NCBI RefSeq assembly: GCF_002557795.1
Contig: NZ_CP023777.1
Span: 2,241,001 to 2,305,000 of the forward strand
Length of the DNA stretch: 64,000 nucleotides
From: Chitinophaga caeni
GTDB lineage: Bacteria > Bacteroidota > Bacteroidia > Chitinophagales > Chitinophagaceae
Reading direction: 5' to 3'
A program made the translations under genes and the position numbers. Every line of letters begins with the position of its first letter. The first letter of the stretch is position 1. Positions 18,636 through 27,066 of this stretch are shown here, piece by piece. The notes under the pieces were generated by a model. It searched no databases, had not been told where the DNA came from, and saw nothing but the letters and a program-made list of their open reading frames with translations.

Positions 18636-19217
18636 ATGAACACAGTAACAATCGAAGGACAACTCAGGAGCGACCTAGGCAAAAAAGCCACCCGCCAACT
18701 TCGTTCTGAGGAGAAAGTGCCTTGTGTTATTTACGGGGGTGCTGATAGCATTTCATTTTCTGCTCCAATCGCGGTATTAAAACCCTTAGTTTACACTTCC
18801 CGTTTCCAACTTGCGGAAATTAAATTGGACGGCAAAGTTTACAAATGTGTAGTGAAAGACTTACAATTTGACAAGGTAACTGACGAATTAGCACACATTG
18901 ACTTCATGGAATTGGTAGACGACAAGAAAGTGATCGTTTCCATCCCTGTTAAGTTAGTAGGCCAATCCGTAGGTGTTAAAGCCGGTGGTAGGTTAGTAGT
19001 AAAGATGAAGACTGTAAAAGTTAAGTCTTTACCGAAAGATTTGGTAGAGCACTTAGAAGTTAGCGTTGAAAATTTAGAGCTCAATGAAAATATCCGCGTA
19101 GAGGACATCGAAGCTCCAAACATGGAGATTATGAACTCTGCCCGTATTCCAGTAGCTTCCGTAGTAATGACACGTCAATTGCGTCAAGAAGAGGCAGCAG
19201 AAGGTAAGAAAAAATAA
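18636..19217 (+). CDS. rplY: 50S ribosomal protein L25/CTC, long form
   Basis: Binds 5S rRNA in the large ribosomal subunit. The 193-residue protein has the L25 N-terminal domain (GQLRSDLGKKATRQLRSEEKVPCVIYGG) followed by the TL5/CTC beta domain (LRVE..IPVKLVGQSVGVKAGG region near 105-120), so it is the long CTC type rather than the short E. coli form. The tail is charged (EEAAEGKKK). It is in line with prs 40 bases upstream, and a terminator follows directly. Confidence 0.95.
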   Translation: MNTVTIEGQLRSDLGKKATRQLRSEEKVPCVIYGGADSISFSAPIAVLKPLVYTSRFQLAEIKLDGKVYKCVVKDLQFDKVTDELAHIDFMELVDDKKVIVSIPVKLVGQSVGVKAGGRLVVKMKTVKVKSLPKDLVEHLEVSVENLELNENIRVEDIEAPNMEIMNSARIPVASVVMTRQLRQEEAAEGKKK

Positions 19218-19241
19218 TTGGGTAAATAATTTATCTTAATG

Positions 19242-19270
19242 GCCCGGCTGTTTTTTTGGCCGGGCTTTTT
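19242..19270 (+). terminator. Rho-independent terminator after rplY
   Basis: GCCCGGC (19242-19248) pairs with GCCGGGC (19259-19265), followed by TTTTTATTTTT. The loop is T-rich. Confidence 0.85.
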
Positions 19271-19373
19271 ATTTTTGCGGTAGTTTTAGATAATATGGCA
19301 ATCTTTTTGCTATACTGCACCGAAATTCTCGGTTACAACCTTTGTATCCTTATATAATGAATATTGCTAATGT

Positions 19374-19943
19374 ATGAAATACCTCATTGTAGGCTTGGGT
19401 AATATAGGCTCTGAATACGCCCATACCCGCCACAACATCGGTTTTGATATTGCAGATGCGTTTGTTGCCAAGCACAACGGTAATTTCAAGGGCGATCGTT
19501 TAGCCGATATCGCTGAAATTAAATGGAAAGGCAGGACATTTATTGTTATTAAACCCAACACCTACATGAACTTGAGCGGTAAGGCGGTCAAGTATTGGAT
19601 GGATAAGGAGAAGGTATCCATGGAGAATATTTTAGTTCTCGTGGACGAATTAGCTTTACCGATTGAAACCCTGCGGTTAAGAGGCAGTGGCAGTGATGCC
19701 GGTCATAATGGATTAAAAAATATCCAGGATTTGCTGGGAACCACGAATTACCCGAGGTTACGTTTCGGGATTGGGAATAATTACCAGAAGGGCCGCCAGG
19801 TTGACTTTGTACTAGGTAAATGGACAGAAGCGGAACTTGCAATCGTGAAAGCCAAGATCGAAAAAAGTACCGAGATTATTGAAAGCTTTGCCACTATAGG
19901 AATTCAACGAACGATGAATAATTATAATAACCTGGCTTTTTGA
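19374..19943 (+). CDS. pth: Peptidyl-tRNA hydrolase
   Basis: Releases tRNA from prematurely dropped peptidyl-tRNA. The 189-residue protein has the N-terminal MKYLIVGLGNIGSEYAHTRHNIGF motif with the catalytic His in RHNIGF, the KPNTYMNLSGKAV motif with substrate-binding Asn, and GSGSDAGHNGLKNI with the second conserved His. Length is normal. It follows rplY after a terminator, so it is probably transcribed separately. No clear -7 box was found upstream. Confidence 0.96.
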   Translation: MKYLIVGLGNIGSEYAHTRHNIGFDIADAFVAKHNGNFKGDRLADIAEIKWKGRTFIVIKPNTYMNLSGKAVKYWMDKEKVSMENILVLVDELALPIETLRLRGSGSDAGHNGLKNIQDLLGTTNYPRLRFGIGNNYQKGRQVDFVLGKWTEAELAIVKAKIEKSTEIIESFATIGIQRTMNNYNNLAF

Positions 19944-20141
19944 TCTTAGAAAGTAATTGTATATTTCATGCCTAAAAGGTACCCTACCTTTCAAGCTATG
20001 GACCACTTTTCCGGGTATACCGGCACTTATATATCTTATAATTACACGGGGAGGATATAAGATATCGATGTTGCGGTACCCCTTGCAGAATTGGCTATAG
20101 AACAATGACCATAGGCTTTATTAACCTTAAATACACGCATT

Positions 20142-20753
20142 ATGAAAATTATCTGCGTTGGAAGAAACTATGCCAAACATGCAGAAGAACTTAAGAATGA
20201 AGTGCCCTCCGAACCCGTGATTTTCATGAAACCCAAAAATGCCCTGCTGCAAAACAACCATCCATTTTATTATCCGGAGTTTACGGAAAACTTACATTAC
20301 GAATGCGAGTTGGTATTGCGAATTTCGAAAAATGGGAAACACATCCAGGAACGTTTTGCCAATAGGTATTACGACCAGGTTACTGTGGGCATTGACTTTA
20401 CGGCGCGTGATATCCAAGAGAAGCTGAAGGCCAAAGGATTGCCTTGGGAAATTGCAAAATCATTCGATAACTCTGCTATCGTTGGCAAGTTTATCCCCAT
20501 TGCCCCAACATTGAACTTGGCAAACCTCAACTTTTCTTTGCAGAAGAACAAGGAAGTAGTTCAACAAGGGAACACCGGGGAAATGATTTTCTCCTTCGAT
20601 AAGCTCGTGGCTTATATCTCCAAGTATTTCACCCTCAACATCGGCGACCTTATTTTTACAGGCACCCCGGCAGGTGTTGGCCCCGTGGAAATCGGTGATA
20701 GCCTCGAAGCATTTATCGAAAATGACAGTTTGCTAGAATTTATGGTAAAATAA
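20142..20753 (+). CDS. Fumarylacetoacetate hydrolase (FAH) family protein
   Basis: A 203-residue single-domain FAH-fold enzyme. It opens with MKIICVGRNYAKHAEEL and has FMKPKNAL, the metal-binding YECELVL region, VTVGIDFTARDIQ, AKSFDNSAIVG and IFTGTPAGVGPVEIGDSL, all typical. Members act as acylpyruvases, oxaloacetate decarboxylases or related hydrolases with Mg2+. The exact substrate cannot be told from sequence. It is convergent with marR. Confidence 0.9.
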   Translation: MKIICVGRNYAKHAEELKNEVPSEPVIFMKPKNALLQNNHPFYYPEFTENLHYECELVLRISKNGKHIQERFANRYYDQVTVGIDFTARDIQEKLKAKGLPWEIAKSFDNSAIVGKFIPIAPTLNLANLNFSLQKNKEVVQQGNTGEMIFSFDKLVAYISKYFTLNIGDLIFTGTPAGVGPVEIGDSLEAFIENDSLLEFMVK

Positions 20754-20760
20754 TATTGGC

Positions 20761-20827
20761 TTAGCTGCGAAACCGGAGTTGATTGATCGTCGTGGCAACG
20801 TAAGTAACCCGGGCTTCGCAGGGCTAA
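20761..20827. terminator. Imperfect long hairpin between convergent FAH gene and marR
   Basis: TTAGCTGCGAA (20761-20771) can pair with TTCGCA-GG-GCTAA (20815-20827) with a small bulge, enclosing about 43 bases. The position between two convergent genes suggests a terminator, though the T-tract is weak. Confidence 0.35.
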
Positions 20828-20828
20828 T

Positions 20829-21269
20829 TTATTCTAACGGGATATTCGAATAAATTACATCCAAGATCCGTGTCAGTTCATCATAGTCTTTTTCCGACAA
20901 GTTTTGCCAACCCGTTTTACGCATATCCAGTACCAGTGGCCTCACATCTTTATATTTATCTACACCCTTCTCCGTCAGTTGTAGAAATACCTTGCGACGA
21001 TCTTCCTTGGATGCCATCCGGCTCACCAATTCTTTCTTTACCAACAATTCAATGATCCTCGATACCGTGGTAATATCCTTGGAGGTGTGTCGAGCTAACT
21101 CATTGTGCGTTAGTTTTTTATGCTTGTAGATGTTTTCAATCACCAGCCATTGATCCACCGTGATATCCTTATTCAAGGAGTCGAATGTTTTTTGCCAATA
21201 ATTGCGCAATTTTTTTAATGTAGCATCCAGCTTGTAAAATGATGGATTGCTGATGAAAGTATCGGGCAT
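20829..21269 (-). CDS. MarR family transcriptional regulator
   Basis: A 146-residue winged-helix repressor. The central region HKKLTHNELARHTSKDITTVSRIIELLVKKELVSRMASKEDRRKV contains the recognition helix and the wing with the DRR motif that marks MarR proteins; flanking helices form the dimer interface. It is divergent from the fused branched-chain dehydrogenase gene, with a palindrome-containing 87-base gap between them, so it probably controls itself and that gene. The effector is unknown. Confidence 0.92.
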   Translation of the reverse strand: MPDTFISNPSFYKLDATLKKLRNYWQKTFDSLNKDITVDQWLVIENIYKHKKLTHNELARHTSKDITTVSRIIELLVKKELVSRMASKEDRRKVFLQLTEKGVDKYKDVRPLVLDMRKTGWQNLSEKDYDELTRILDVIYSNIPLE

Positions 21270-21274
21270 ATTCT

Positions 21275-21309
21275 TATATTTGCATTAGCAACAGTTGCAG
21301 TAGCAACTA
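21275..21309 (+). promoter_or_regulatory. -7 element and candidate MarR operator upstream of the fused bkd gene
   Basis: TATATTTG at 21275-21282 fits the -7 consensus on the plus strand. Directly after it come GCAAC-A-GTTGC (21288-21298) and a further GCAACTA (21303-21309), giving a repeat of TAGCAAC half-sites that overlaps the expected transcription start. This is where a MarR repressor would bind. Assignment to the adjacent MarR is inference. Confidence 0.5.
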
Positions 21310-21356
21310 TTTTTTGATGATCTGGAACCAACCATTTTACACCAAAACTTTTTTAC

Positions 21357-23471
21357 GTGTTTAAAGATAATGTAAGCCATTCAACTTTGAAAGCAACTTC
21401 CTTTAATAAGGAAAGAAGCGAGGCGGAAATAGACACGTTACTCCAAGCGTATCGATTCATTTGTACCGCCAAAAGTATGTCTGAAACCTACGAGGCCAAC
21501 CGGAATATTTGCAAATACGTGCATTCTACTTCCCGTGGCCACGAAGCTATCCAAATCGCAACGGGTATGCTCATGGAACCAACAGATTTCGTGAGTCCGT
21601 ATTACCGCGATGATAGCATGTTGCTAGGGATGGGTTTCAGTCCTTACGAATTGATGTTGCAATTATTAGCCAAAAAAGATGATCCCTTTAGCGGTGGTAG
21701 GTCATATTATTGCCACCCGAGCAGCAATGATCCCGCGAAGCCTAAAATTCCCCACCAGAGCAGCGCTACAGGTATGCAAGCGATCCCGGCAACGGGTGTA
21801 GCGCAGGGCTTGCAATACCTTGAAAAATCAGGTCTCTTGCAGGGTGATCAACAACCTATTTCCTTATGCTCCATCGGTGATGGCAGTATGACCGAGGGGG
21901 AAGTGAGTGAAGCGCTGCAATTTGCCGTTTTACACCGATTGCCAATTATCTACCTGGTACAAGATAACGAGTGGGGTATTTCAGTGAGTGCCCGGGAAGC
22001 CCGTGCCATGGACGCTTACGAGTATGCAGCAGGTTTCAAGGGCTTGGAGAGGATGAGGGTAGATGGAAGCGATTTTGAAGCCAGCCTGGAGGCGATGCAA
22101 GCCGCGGTAGCATATGTTCGTGTGCAGCGCAAACCGATACTGGTGCATGCCACGGTGCCTTTATTGGGGCATCATACATCGGGAGTACGTAAGGAATGGT
22201 ACCGTAGCATACAGGATTTGGAAAAACATGCTGCGAATGATCCTTTACCTAAATTATATCAACGCTTAGTAGCATTAGGGATCAATGAAAAGACTTTGGA
22301 TTGGATCGCGATGGAAAGTCAACAACAGGTAGATGAAGCTTTTGAGCAGGCCAAAAATGCTGAAGAGCCCCAATTAAGCTCTATTCACGACTTTGTTTTT
22401 GCGCCTACCCCGGTAACTGTAGAAAAAGGTGAACGCATGCCTGCCAACGGGGCTAAAGTAGTGATGGTTGATGCCGCGTTGCATGCGGTAGAAGAAATTA
22501 TGAGAGCATATCCCGAAGCCATTTTATACGGCCAGGACGTTGGCGGCCGCTTAGGTGGCGTTTTCCGCGAAGCAGCTACTTTAGCAGGGAAATTCGGGGA
22601 TGACCGGGTTTATAACACAGCCATTCAAGAAGCTTATATTATAGGAAGCACGGTAGGCTTATCCGCGGTAGGGGTGAAGCCTATAGTGGAAGTGCAGTTT
22701 GCCGATTATTTCTACCCCGGTTTTAATCAACTGGTGAGCGAAATTTCCAAATCCTGTTACTTAAGCGGGGGGAAATACCCCGTACAATCTTTGATCCGTG
22801 TTCCCATCGGCGCCTACGGCGGTGGCGGACCGTATCATTCTGGATGCATAGAATCTACCTTGTTGACGATTAAAGGGATTAAGATCGTATATCCTTCTAA
22901 TGCTGCGGATATGAAGGGTTTGATGAAGGCTGCTTTCCTCGATCCGAACCCCGTTGTAATGTTAGAGCATAAGGGTTTGTATTGGAGTAAAGTACCCGGT
23001 ACATTGGAAGCGATGTGTATTGAACCCTCGGAAGATTACGTGATTCCTCTCGGTAAGGGGCGCTTGGTGCTGGATGCTACGGGAGAAAAAGTAAGTAATG
23101 GGGAAAGTACCTGTATCATCACTTATGGGATGGGCGTATACTGGGCGAAAGCAGCCGCGGTAAATTTTCCCGGGCAGATAACGGTTATTGACCTTAGAAC
23201 GCTATATCCTCTCGATGAGGAGCTTGTCTTTGAAACCGTTCGGAAACATGGCAAATGTTTGGTGCTTACTGAAGAACAGCTTAATAATTCTTTCGTTCAG
23301 TCCTTGGCAGCAAGGATACAGGAACAATGTTTTAAGTACCTGGATGCGCCGGTGTTTACGATGGGCGCTTTAGACCTTCCTGCGGTACCTTTGAATACGG
23401 CTTTGGAAAAAGTAATGTTACCAACGGTGGAGAAAGTCGTAGCCAAGCTACAACATATAATGAGTTATTAA
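21357..23471 (+). CDS. Fused E1 alpha/beta of branched-chain 2-oxoacid dehydrogenase
   Basis: Thiamine-diphosphate-dependent E1 component of 704 residues with both subunits in one chain. The alpha half has HEAIQIATGM, CHPSSNDPAKPKIPHQSSATGMQ and the TPP motif GDGSMTEGEVSEAL...QDNEWGISV. The beta half begins near residue 370 and has ILYGQDVGGRLGGVF, TAIQEAYIIG and a C-terminal transketolase domain. This pattern fits 2-oxoisovalerate dehydrogenase rather than pyruvate dehydrogenase. E2 and E3 are not adjacent. The start is GTG at 21357; the first in-frame ATG would remove about 40 conserved residues. Confidence 0.9.
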   Translation: MFKDNVSHSTLKATSFNKERSEAEIDTLLQAYRFICTAKSMSETYEANRNICKYVHSTSRGHEAIQIATGMLMEPTDFVSPYYRDDSMLLGMGFSPYELMLQLLAKKDDPFSGGRSYYCHPSSNDPAKPKIPHQSSATGMQAIPATGVAQGLQYLEKSGLLQGDQQPISLCSIGDGSMTEGEVSEALQFAVLHRLPIIYLVQDNEWGISVSAREARAMDAYEYAAGFKGLERMRVDGSDFEASLEAMQAAVAYVRVQRKPILVHATVPLLGHHTSGVRKEWYRSIQDLEKHAANDPLPKLYQRLVALGINEKTLDWIAMESQQQVDEAFEQAKNAEEPQLSSIHDFVFAPTPVTVEKGERMPANGAKVVMVDAALHAVEEIMRAYPEAILYGQDVGGRLGGVFREAATLAGKFGDDRVYNTAIQEAYIIGSTVGLSAVGVKPIVEVQFADYFYPGFNQLVSEISKSCYLSGGKYPVQSLIRVPIGAYGGGGPYHSGCIESTLLTIKGIKIVYPSNAADMKGLMKAAFLDPNPVVMLEHKGLYWSKVPGTLEAMCIEPSEDYVIPLGKGRLVLDATGEKVSNGESTCIITYGMGVYWAKAAAVNFPGQITVIDLRTLYPLDEELVFETVRKHGKCLVLTEEQLNNSFVQSLAARIQEQCFKYLDAPVFTMGALDLPAVPLNTALEKVMLPTVEKVVAKLQHIMSY

Positions 23472-23498
23472 CATTTCGAAAAAAAATTACGGCTTTAC

Positions 23499-23530
23499 TT
23501 TGAAAATTAAATTTTTAGCAGTTATCTTTG
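23499..23530 (+). promoter_or_regulatory. Promoter of tRNA-Met
   Basis: TTTG (23499-23502), a 20-base spacer and TATCTTTG (23523-23530) match the Bacteroidota promoter, 40 bases before the tRNA. Confidence 0.65.
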
Positions 23531-23570
23531 CACTCCGATTTTGAAGATGATGACGATGTGACGTGCATTT

Positions 23571-23644
23571 GGCGAGGTAGCTCAGCTGGTTAGAGCACAG
23601 GATTCATAACCCTGAGGTCTCGGGTTCAAGTCCCGATCTCGCTA
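23571..23644 (+). tRNA. tRNA-Met (anticodon CAT)
   Basis: A 74-base cloverleaf. The acceptor GGCGAGG pairs with TCTCGCT, leaving a G-U at 1-72; the D arm is GCTC...GAGC; the anticodon loop TTCATAA presents CAT; the T arm is TCGGG-TTCAAGT-CCCGA. The CCA end is not encoded (ACA follows). The anticodon stem lacks three consecutive G-C pairs, so it is more likely an elongator than an initiator. A tRNA-Ile with modified CAT cannot be excluded. Confidence 0.9.
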
Positions 23645-23648
23645 CAGG

Positions 23649-23681
23649 AAAAAGGCTTCCAGGTTACCTGGAAGCCTTTTT
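23649..23681. terminator. Rho-independent terminator after tRNA-Met
   Basis: A perfect 15-bp stem (23649-23663 with 23667-23681) with a 3-base loop TTA and A/T-tracts on both sides. It serves the tRNA and may also serve the convergent RhuM-Fic gene, whose stop lies at its edge. Confidence 0.9.
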
Positions 23682-24672
23682 AGTTATATCCATTAATTAG
23701 GTTCACCACTACCTGCGCAATAATTTCTTTTTCTTCCGGTTTACTCTCTGCAATCATTAAGGTCAACGCTACCAGTGCATTATCTGCAATCCGTTTTGAG
23801 CCATCTTCCCGGTAAAGGATATTGTTTTTTTCAAGAAACCAAACGAACAGGAAAGCTGCGATACGCTTATTTCCATCAGAGAATGAATGATTTTTTACAA
23901 CGAAATAAAGGAAGTTCGCGGCCTTCTCTTCAATGCTGGGATATAATTCTTGTCCACCGAAGGATTGGTAGATCGTCGCTATAGAACTTTTGAAAGATTC
24001 ATCTTTTTCGTTACCAAATAAGCTGCTGCCACCGAATTTATCTTTAAGGCCATGGATAGCTTTCATTGCTTCTTCGTACGAAGCAGTAAAAGTATGCTGG
24101 GTATGGGTAGCTTCTATGGTAAGGTTGCGATGGTCATACTTATCCAGGACATCCAGCGCATAGGTATAATCGGTTATTACTTTTAATAGCCCGTTAGCTT
24201 CATCGGAAGAAAGGGGTTGAGTGCCGATCACATTGCCCATCAACCGCACCGTTTGCTTGAGGGCTTCAAATTGTTCGCTTTTCTCTTGTAGCCGTTTTTC
24301 GTTCAGGGCATATCCTTGGGTCAGGTATTCTTTTAGCACCTTGTTTGCCCAGATACGGAATTGTGTGCCGCGTATGGATTTGATCCGGTATCCGACGGAT
24401 ATTATTACATCCAGCGAATATTGCTCAATTTTGCGTTTAACGGCTCTTTTCCCTTCATTTTGAACTGTCAAGGATTCCTTGACAGTTCTTTCGCGTTCAA
24501 GTTCACCGTCTTTAAATATGTTATTTATATGCAAACTAATATTTTGTTTGCTGCTTTGAAATAACTCTATCATTTGACTTTGCGTCAGCCATACCGTATC
24601 CTGATCAAGTGCCACATCTATCGATGTTTCCCCATCGGGTGTTTGATAAATGACGATCTGATTATTTTCCAT
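23680..24672 (-). CDS. RhuM-Fic/Doc two-domain protein
   Basis: A 330-residue protein joining two known domains. Residues 1 to about 120 are a RhuM (virulence protein) domain, with VWLTQSQMIELFQSSKQNIS, YSLDVIISVGYRIKS and TQFRIWANKVLKEYL. The C-terminal part is a Fic/Doc domain with active-site motif HSFSDGNKR at 262-270, matching HxFx(D/E)(G/A)N(K/G)R. Fic enzymes transfer AMP or another phosphate-containing group onto proteins. The Lys in place of Gly in the motif is Doc-like, so phosphotransfer is possible. No separate antitoxin gene is visible. It sits head-on to tRNA-Met, a common site for acquired genes. Confidence 0.88.
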   Translation of the reverse strand: MENNQIVIYQTPDGETSIDVALDQDTVWLTQSQMIELFQSSKQNISLHINNIFKDGELERERTVKESLTVQNEGKRAVKRKIEQYSLDVIISVGYRIKSIRGTQFRIWANKVLKEYLTQGYALNEKRLQEKSEQFEALKQTVRLMGNVIGTQPLSSDEANGLLKVITDYTYALDVLDKYDHRNLTIEATHTQHTFTASYEEAMKAIHGLKDKFGGSSLFGNEKDESFKSSIATIYQSFGGQELYPSIEEKAANFLYFVVKNHSFSDGNKRIAAFLFVWFLEKNNILYREDGSKRIADNALVALTLMIAESKPEEKEIIAQVVVNLINGYN

Positions 24673-24866
24673 ATTGTATTTTTTATTCCAATAAAGTTAA
24701 CGAATCGAAGTGTACAAATCATTAGCAGTCAATATGCTATGCAACTCCCAGTCGCAATATTTCTTCCAATCTCGCTGTGCCAAAGGACAAAAAAAATTCA
24801 ATTTTTAAGAAAAAAATTTTCTGCGGAAACCCTGGACAGGAACTATGAAATACAATAGAAAATAAT

Positions 24867-24885
24867 TACTTTGTAATTCAAAGTA
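24867..24885. promoter_or_regulatory. Palindrome TACTTTG-N5-CAAAGTA upstream of a small membrane protein gene
   Basis: A perfect 7-bp inverted repeat (24867-24873 and 24879-24885) 53 bases before the gene at 24938. It resembles an operator for a dimeric regulator, possibly overlapping the promoter. No regulator gene is adjacent. Confidence 0.5.
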
Positions 24886-24937
24886 CTTTTTATAATTTAG
24901 GGTTGTATTTTAATCATCGAATCTTAAATCATTATAA

Positions 24938-25240
24938 ATGGAACCTGAAACATTCAGGATTGTTATTTCCATAGCAATGATAATAGCTATTGCCGCTGCA
25001 ATGCTCAGTATTATTGGCATTACTACAACCGGTTTTTACCCGGGTATTATCGTGCTTTGCCTCTTGGTTTTGATCCCGGTGGCTGCCAGGTATTACGCAA
25101 AGAATATTATTAACCGGTCCAACAGTTTTAGGAAAAAATGTTATACGATCCTGGCGGTTATCAACCTGCTATTAATCTTAATCATATTATGGATGACGTT
25201 TGTAATCGTGCATGACCGCGTACTCCGCGATTGCTGTTGA
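24938..25240 (+). CDS. Small membrane protein, unknown function
   Basis: A 100-residue protein with three hydrophobic segments (about residues 8-28, 33-50 and 68-90), a basic loop NIINRSNSFRKKC between the last two and a Cys-Cys C-terminus. No family is recognised. It follows a palindromic operator-like site and precedes the radical SAM gene by about 110 bases on the same strand, so they may be linked in expression. The ATG at 24938 is the first in frame. Confidence 0.6.
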   Translation: MEPETFRIVISIAMIIAIAAAMLSIIGITTTGFYPGIIVLCLLVLIPVAARYYAKNIINRSNSFRKKCYTILAVINLLLILIILWMTFVIVHDRVLRDCC

Positions 25241-25349
25241 TTAAATACAACACGCTTGAATTTATGAACCAAATACAGCGGGCTGAACATAGCGAACTAA
25301 TATCCTTACAACGCATGCCATTTTCAATTATCATTAAACCTACATCACC

Positions 25350-26729
25350 ATGAAAATTGACCTCATCATCGCATACATTCAACGTTATGAATTTGGTCAT
25401 GAACGCGATTTCGTGCCCCCGATTACGGGAATTCACCTGGCGGCCATAACGCCAGCGGAACACTCCGTTAGGGTCATTCATCAACAGGTTGATAAGATCG
25501 ACTTGGAAACCGATGCGGATCTAATCGCAATATCCTTTTTTAGCGGTTTTGCGCTGTCTGCGTACAATTTAGCGGTCGAGTTCCGTAAAAGGGGGAAGCT
25601 GCTCGTGGCGGGCGGGCCGCATGTTACTTATTGTAAAGACGAAGCGCTACAGTATTTTGATGCGATCGTAACAGGTGAAGCTGAAAACGTGTGGCCAGTA
25701 CTGTTGAATGATGCAGCGAATGGACAATTGAAAAATATTTATACCGGAACTCCCTGCGATATGAAAGATCTGCCGACACCCCGGTACGATCTTTTACCCA
25801 ACCGTTTTTTTATAAAAAAAGTAATACAGGCCACGCGCGGCTGCCCATTTTCATGCTCTTTCTGTACCGTGCCTTCCCTGAACCCCGGTTTTAGGTTAAG
25901 GCCGGTAAAGGATGTTATCCGCGATGCGGCTTATGATCAATTTGAATACTGGTGGCAAAGAAAAGTTGTATGGTTTTGGGATGATAATCTTACGATCAAA
26001 AGACCATATATCAGGGAATTATTAAAAGAAATGATCCCCTTGAAGAAATGGTGGCTCACCCAGGCTAGTATGGATATTGCCAAGGATCCGGAGTTGTTGG
26101 ACTTGATGAAAAAATCAGGTTGTATAGGTGTATTCCTGGGGATTGAATCTTTCGGGATAGAATCACTTGAGGATGCTAACAAAAGACAGAATAAAATTGC
26201 TAATTACAGTGCGGCTGTAAAAGCAATCAGGAAACGTGGTATCGCGGTAATGGCAGGGTTTATAGCCGGATTCGATCATGACGATGAACATAGTATTATC
26301 CAAATGGCGGATCAATTAATGGATATAGGGATCGATGTCCCTTTCCTGAGTATTATGACGCCGTTCAGGGGAACGCCTATTTATAACTCCCTTCACAAAG
26401 AAGGCAGGATATTAGAAGATCGGAATTGGAATTTTTATAACGGCTACAACGTGGCTTTTGTTCCCAAAAAAATTAGTGAAGTGCAACTATTACAGGCACA
26501 TCGATCTTTATGGAAGAAATCATTTTCTCCAAGATATGCTATAACAAGGATCTTGCGTGGATTATTTACTTTAAGATGGGGCGCTTTTTTATTATCAACA
26601 TTTATGAATACATTCTATTGCTATAAACGGGTTAAACGAAATCTTCCCATAGATATGACTCAACGGGAAGATATTCATACAGCAGTAGCGCCGATATTGC
26701 CTTCGCATCGGGAACTCGTTCAAATTTAG
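25350..26729 (+). CDS. B12-binding domain radical SAM protein
   Basis: A 459-residue enzyme. Residues 1 to about 130 form a cobalamin-binding-like Rossmann domain ([43 protein letters not shown]), although the DxHxxG loop is absent. The radical SAM domain has the cluster motif C165-x3-C169-x2-C172 in [14 protein letters not shown], then [10 protein letters not shown] and IGVFLGIES, as in the BchE/HpnP-type group. Members carry out methylations or cyclisations on lipids, tetrapyrroles and natural products. The substrate here is unknown and no biosynthetic cluster surrounds it; both neighbours are small membrane proteins. Confidence 0.88.
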   Translation: MKIDLIIAYIQRYEFGHERDFVPPITGIHLAAITPAEHSVRVIHQQVDKIDLETDADLIAISFFSGFALSAYNLAVEFRKRGKLLVAGGPHVTYCKDEALQYFDAIVTGEAENVWPVLLNDAANGQLKNIYTGTPCDMKDLPTPRYDLLPNRFFIKKVIQATRGCPFSCSFCTVPSLNPGFRLRPVKDVIRDAAYDQFEYWWQRKVVWFWDDNLTIKRPYIRELLKEMIPLKKWWLTQASMDIAKDPELLDLMKKSGCIGVFLGIESFGIESLEDANKRQNKIANYSAAVKAIRKRGIAVMAGFIAGFDHDDEHSIIQMADQLMDIGIDVPFLSIMTPFRGTPIYNSLHKEGRILEDRNWNFYNGYNVAFVPKKISEVQLLQAHRSLWKKSFSPRYAITRILRGLFTLRWGAFLLSTFMNTFYCYKRVKRNLPIDMTQREDIHTAVAPILPSHRELVQI

Positions 26730-26779
26730 ATTGAAAATTCAATATATTGTGATGTAGAATATTATTGATATATCATTTT

Positions 26780-27058
26780 ATGAAACTAGGTGTCATCATC
26801 AAAGTAATCTTGCTGGCCTTACCCATTTTTGTGCTAATATATGTATTCTTATTTAGGGATCATTTCAGTCCCGGAAACAGCATCGGCGGCGGATCTTACG
26901 ACCTGATGAAAATGTACACATCATTAGGAGCTAGTGTATATTTATTTTTATACCATATTTTGCTTCTTATTACAAAAGGGAAAGAGCATAAATATTTATT
27001 CATAGCAGCATTTCTTACACTGGTAATCACGGTAATATTGACGATAAAAAGCTTTTGA
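26780..27058 (+). CDS. Small membrane protein, unknown function
   Basis: A 92-residue protein with three hydrophobic segments: an N-terminal one (KVILLALPIFVLIYVFLF), a middle one near residues 55-70, and one at the C-terminus. The loop between the first two is FRDHFSPGNSIGGG. The ATG at 26780 is used; the frame is also open from a TTG at 26765. It lies 50 bases after the radical SAM gene and may be co-transcribed. No family recognised. Confidence 0.55.
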   Translation: MKLGVIIKVILLALPIFVLIYVFLFRDHFSPGNSIGGGSYDLMKMYTSLGASVYLFLYHILLLITKGKEHKYLFIAAFLTLVITVILTIKSF

Positions 27059-27066
27059 TTTTCAAC

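Noticed and set aside
24451..24468. T69-x3-E73-G74 in the RhuM-Fic protein as a Fic inhibitory motif (S/T)xxxE(G/N)
   Set aside because: The stretch is a conserved part of the RhuM domain itself (TVQNEG) and far from the Fic domain, so the match is probably coincidental.
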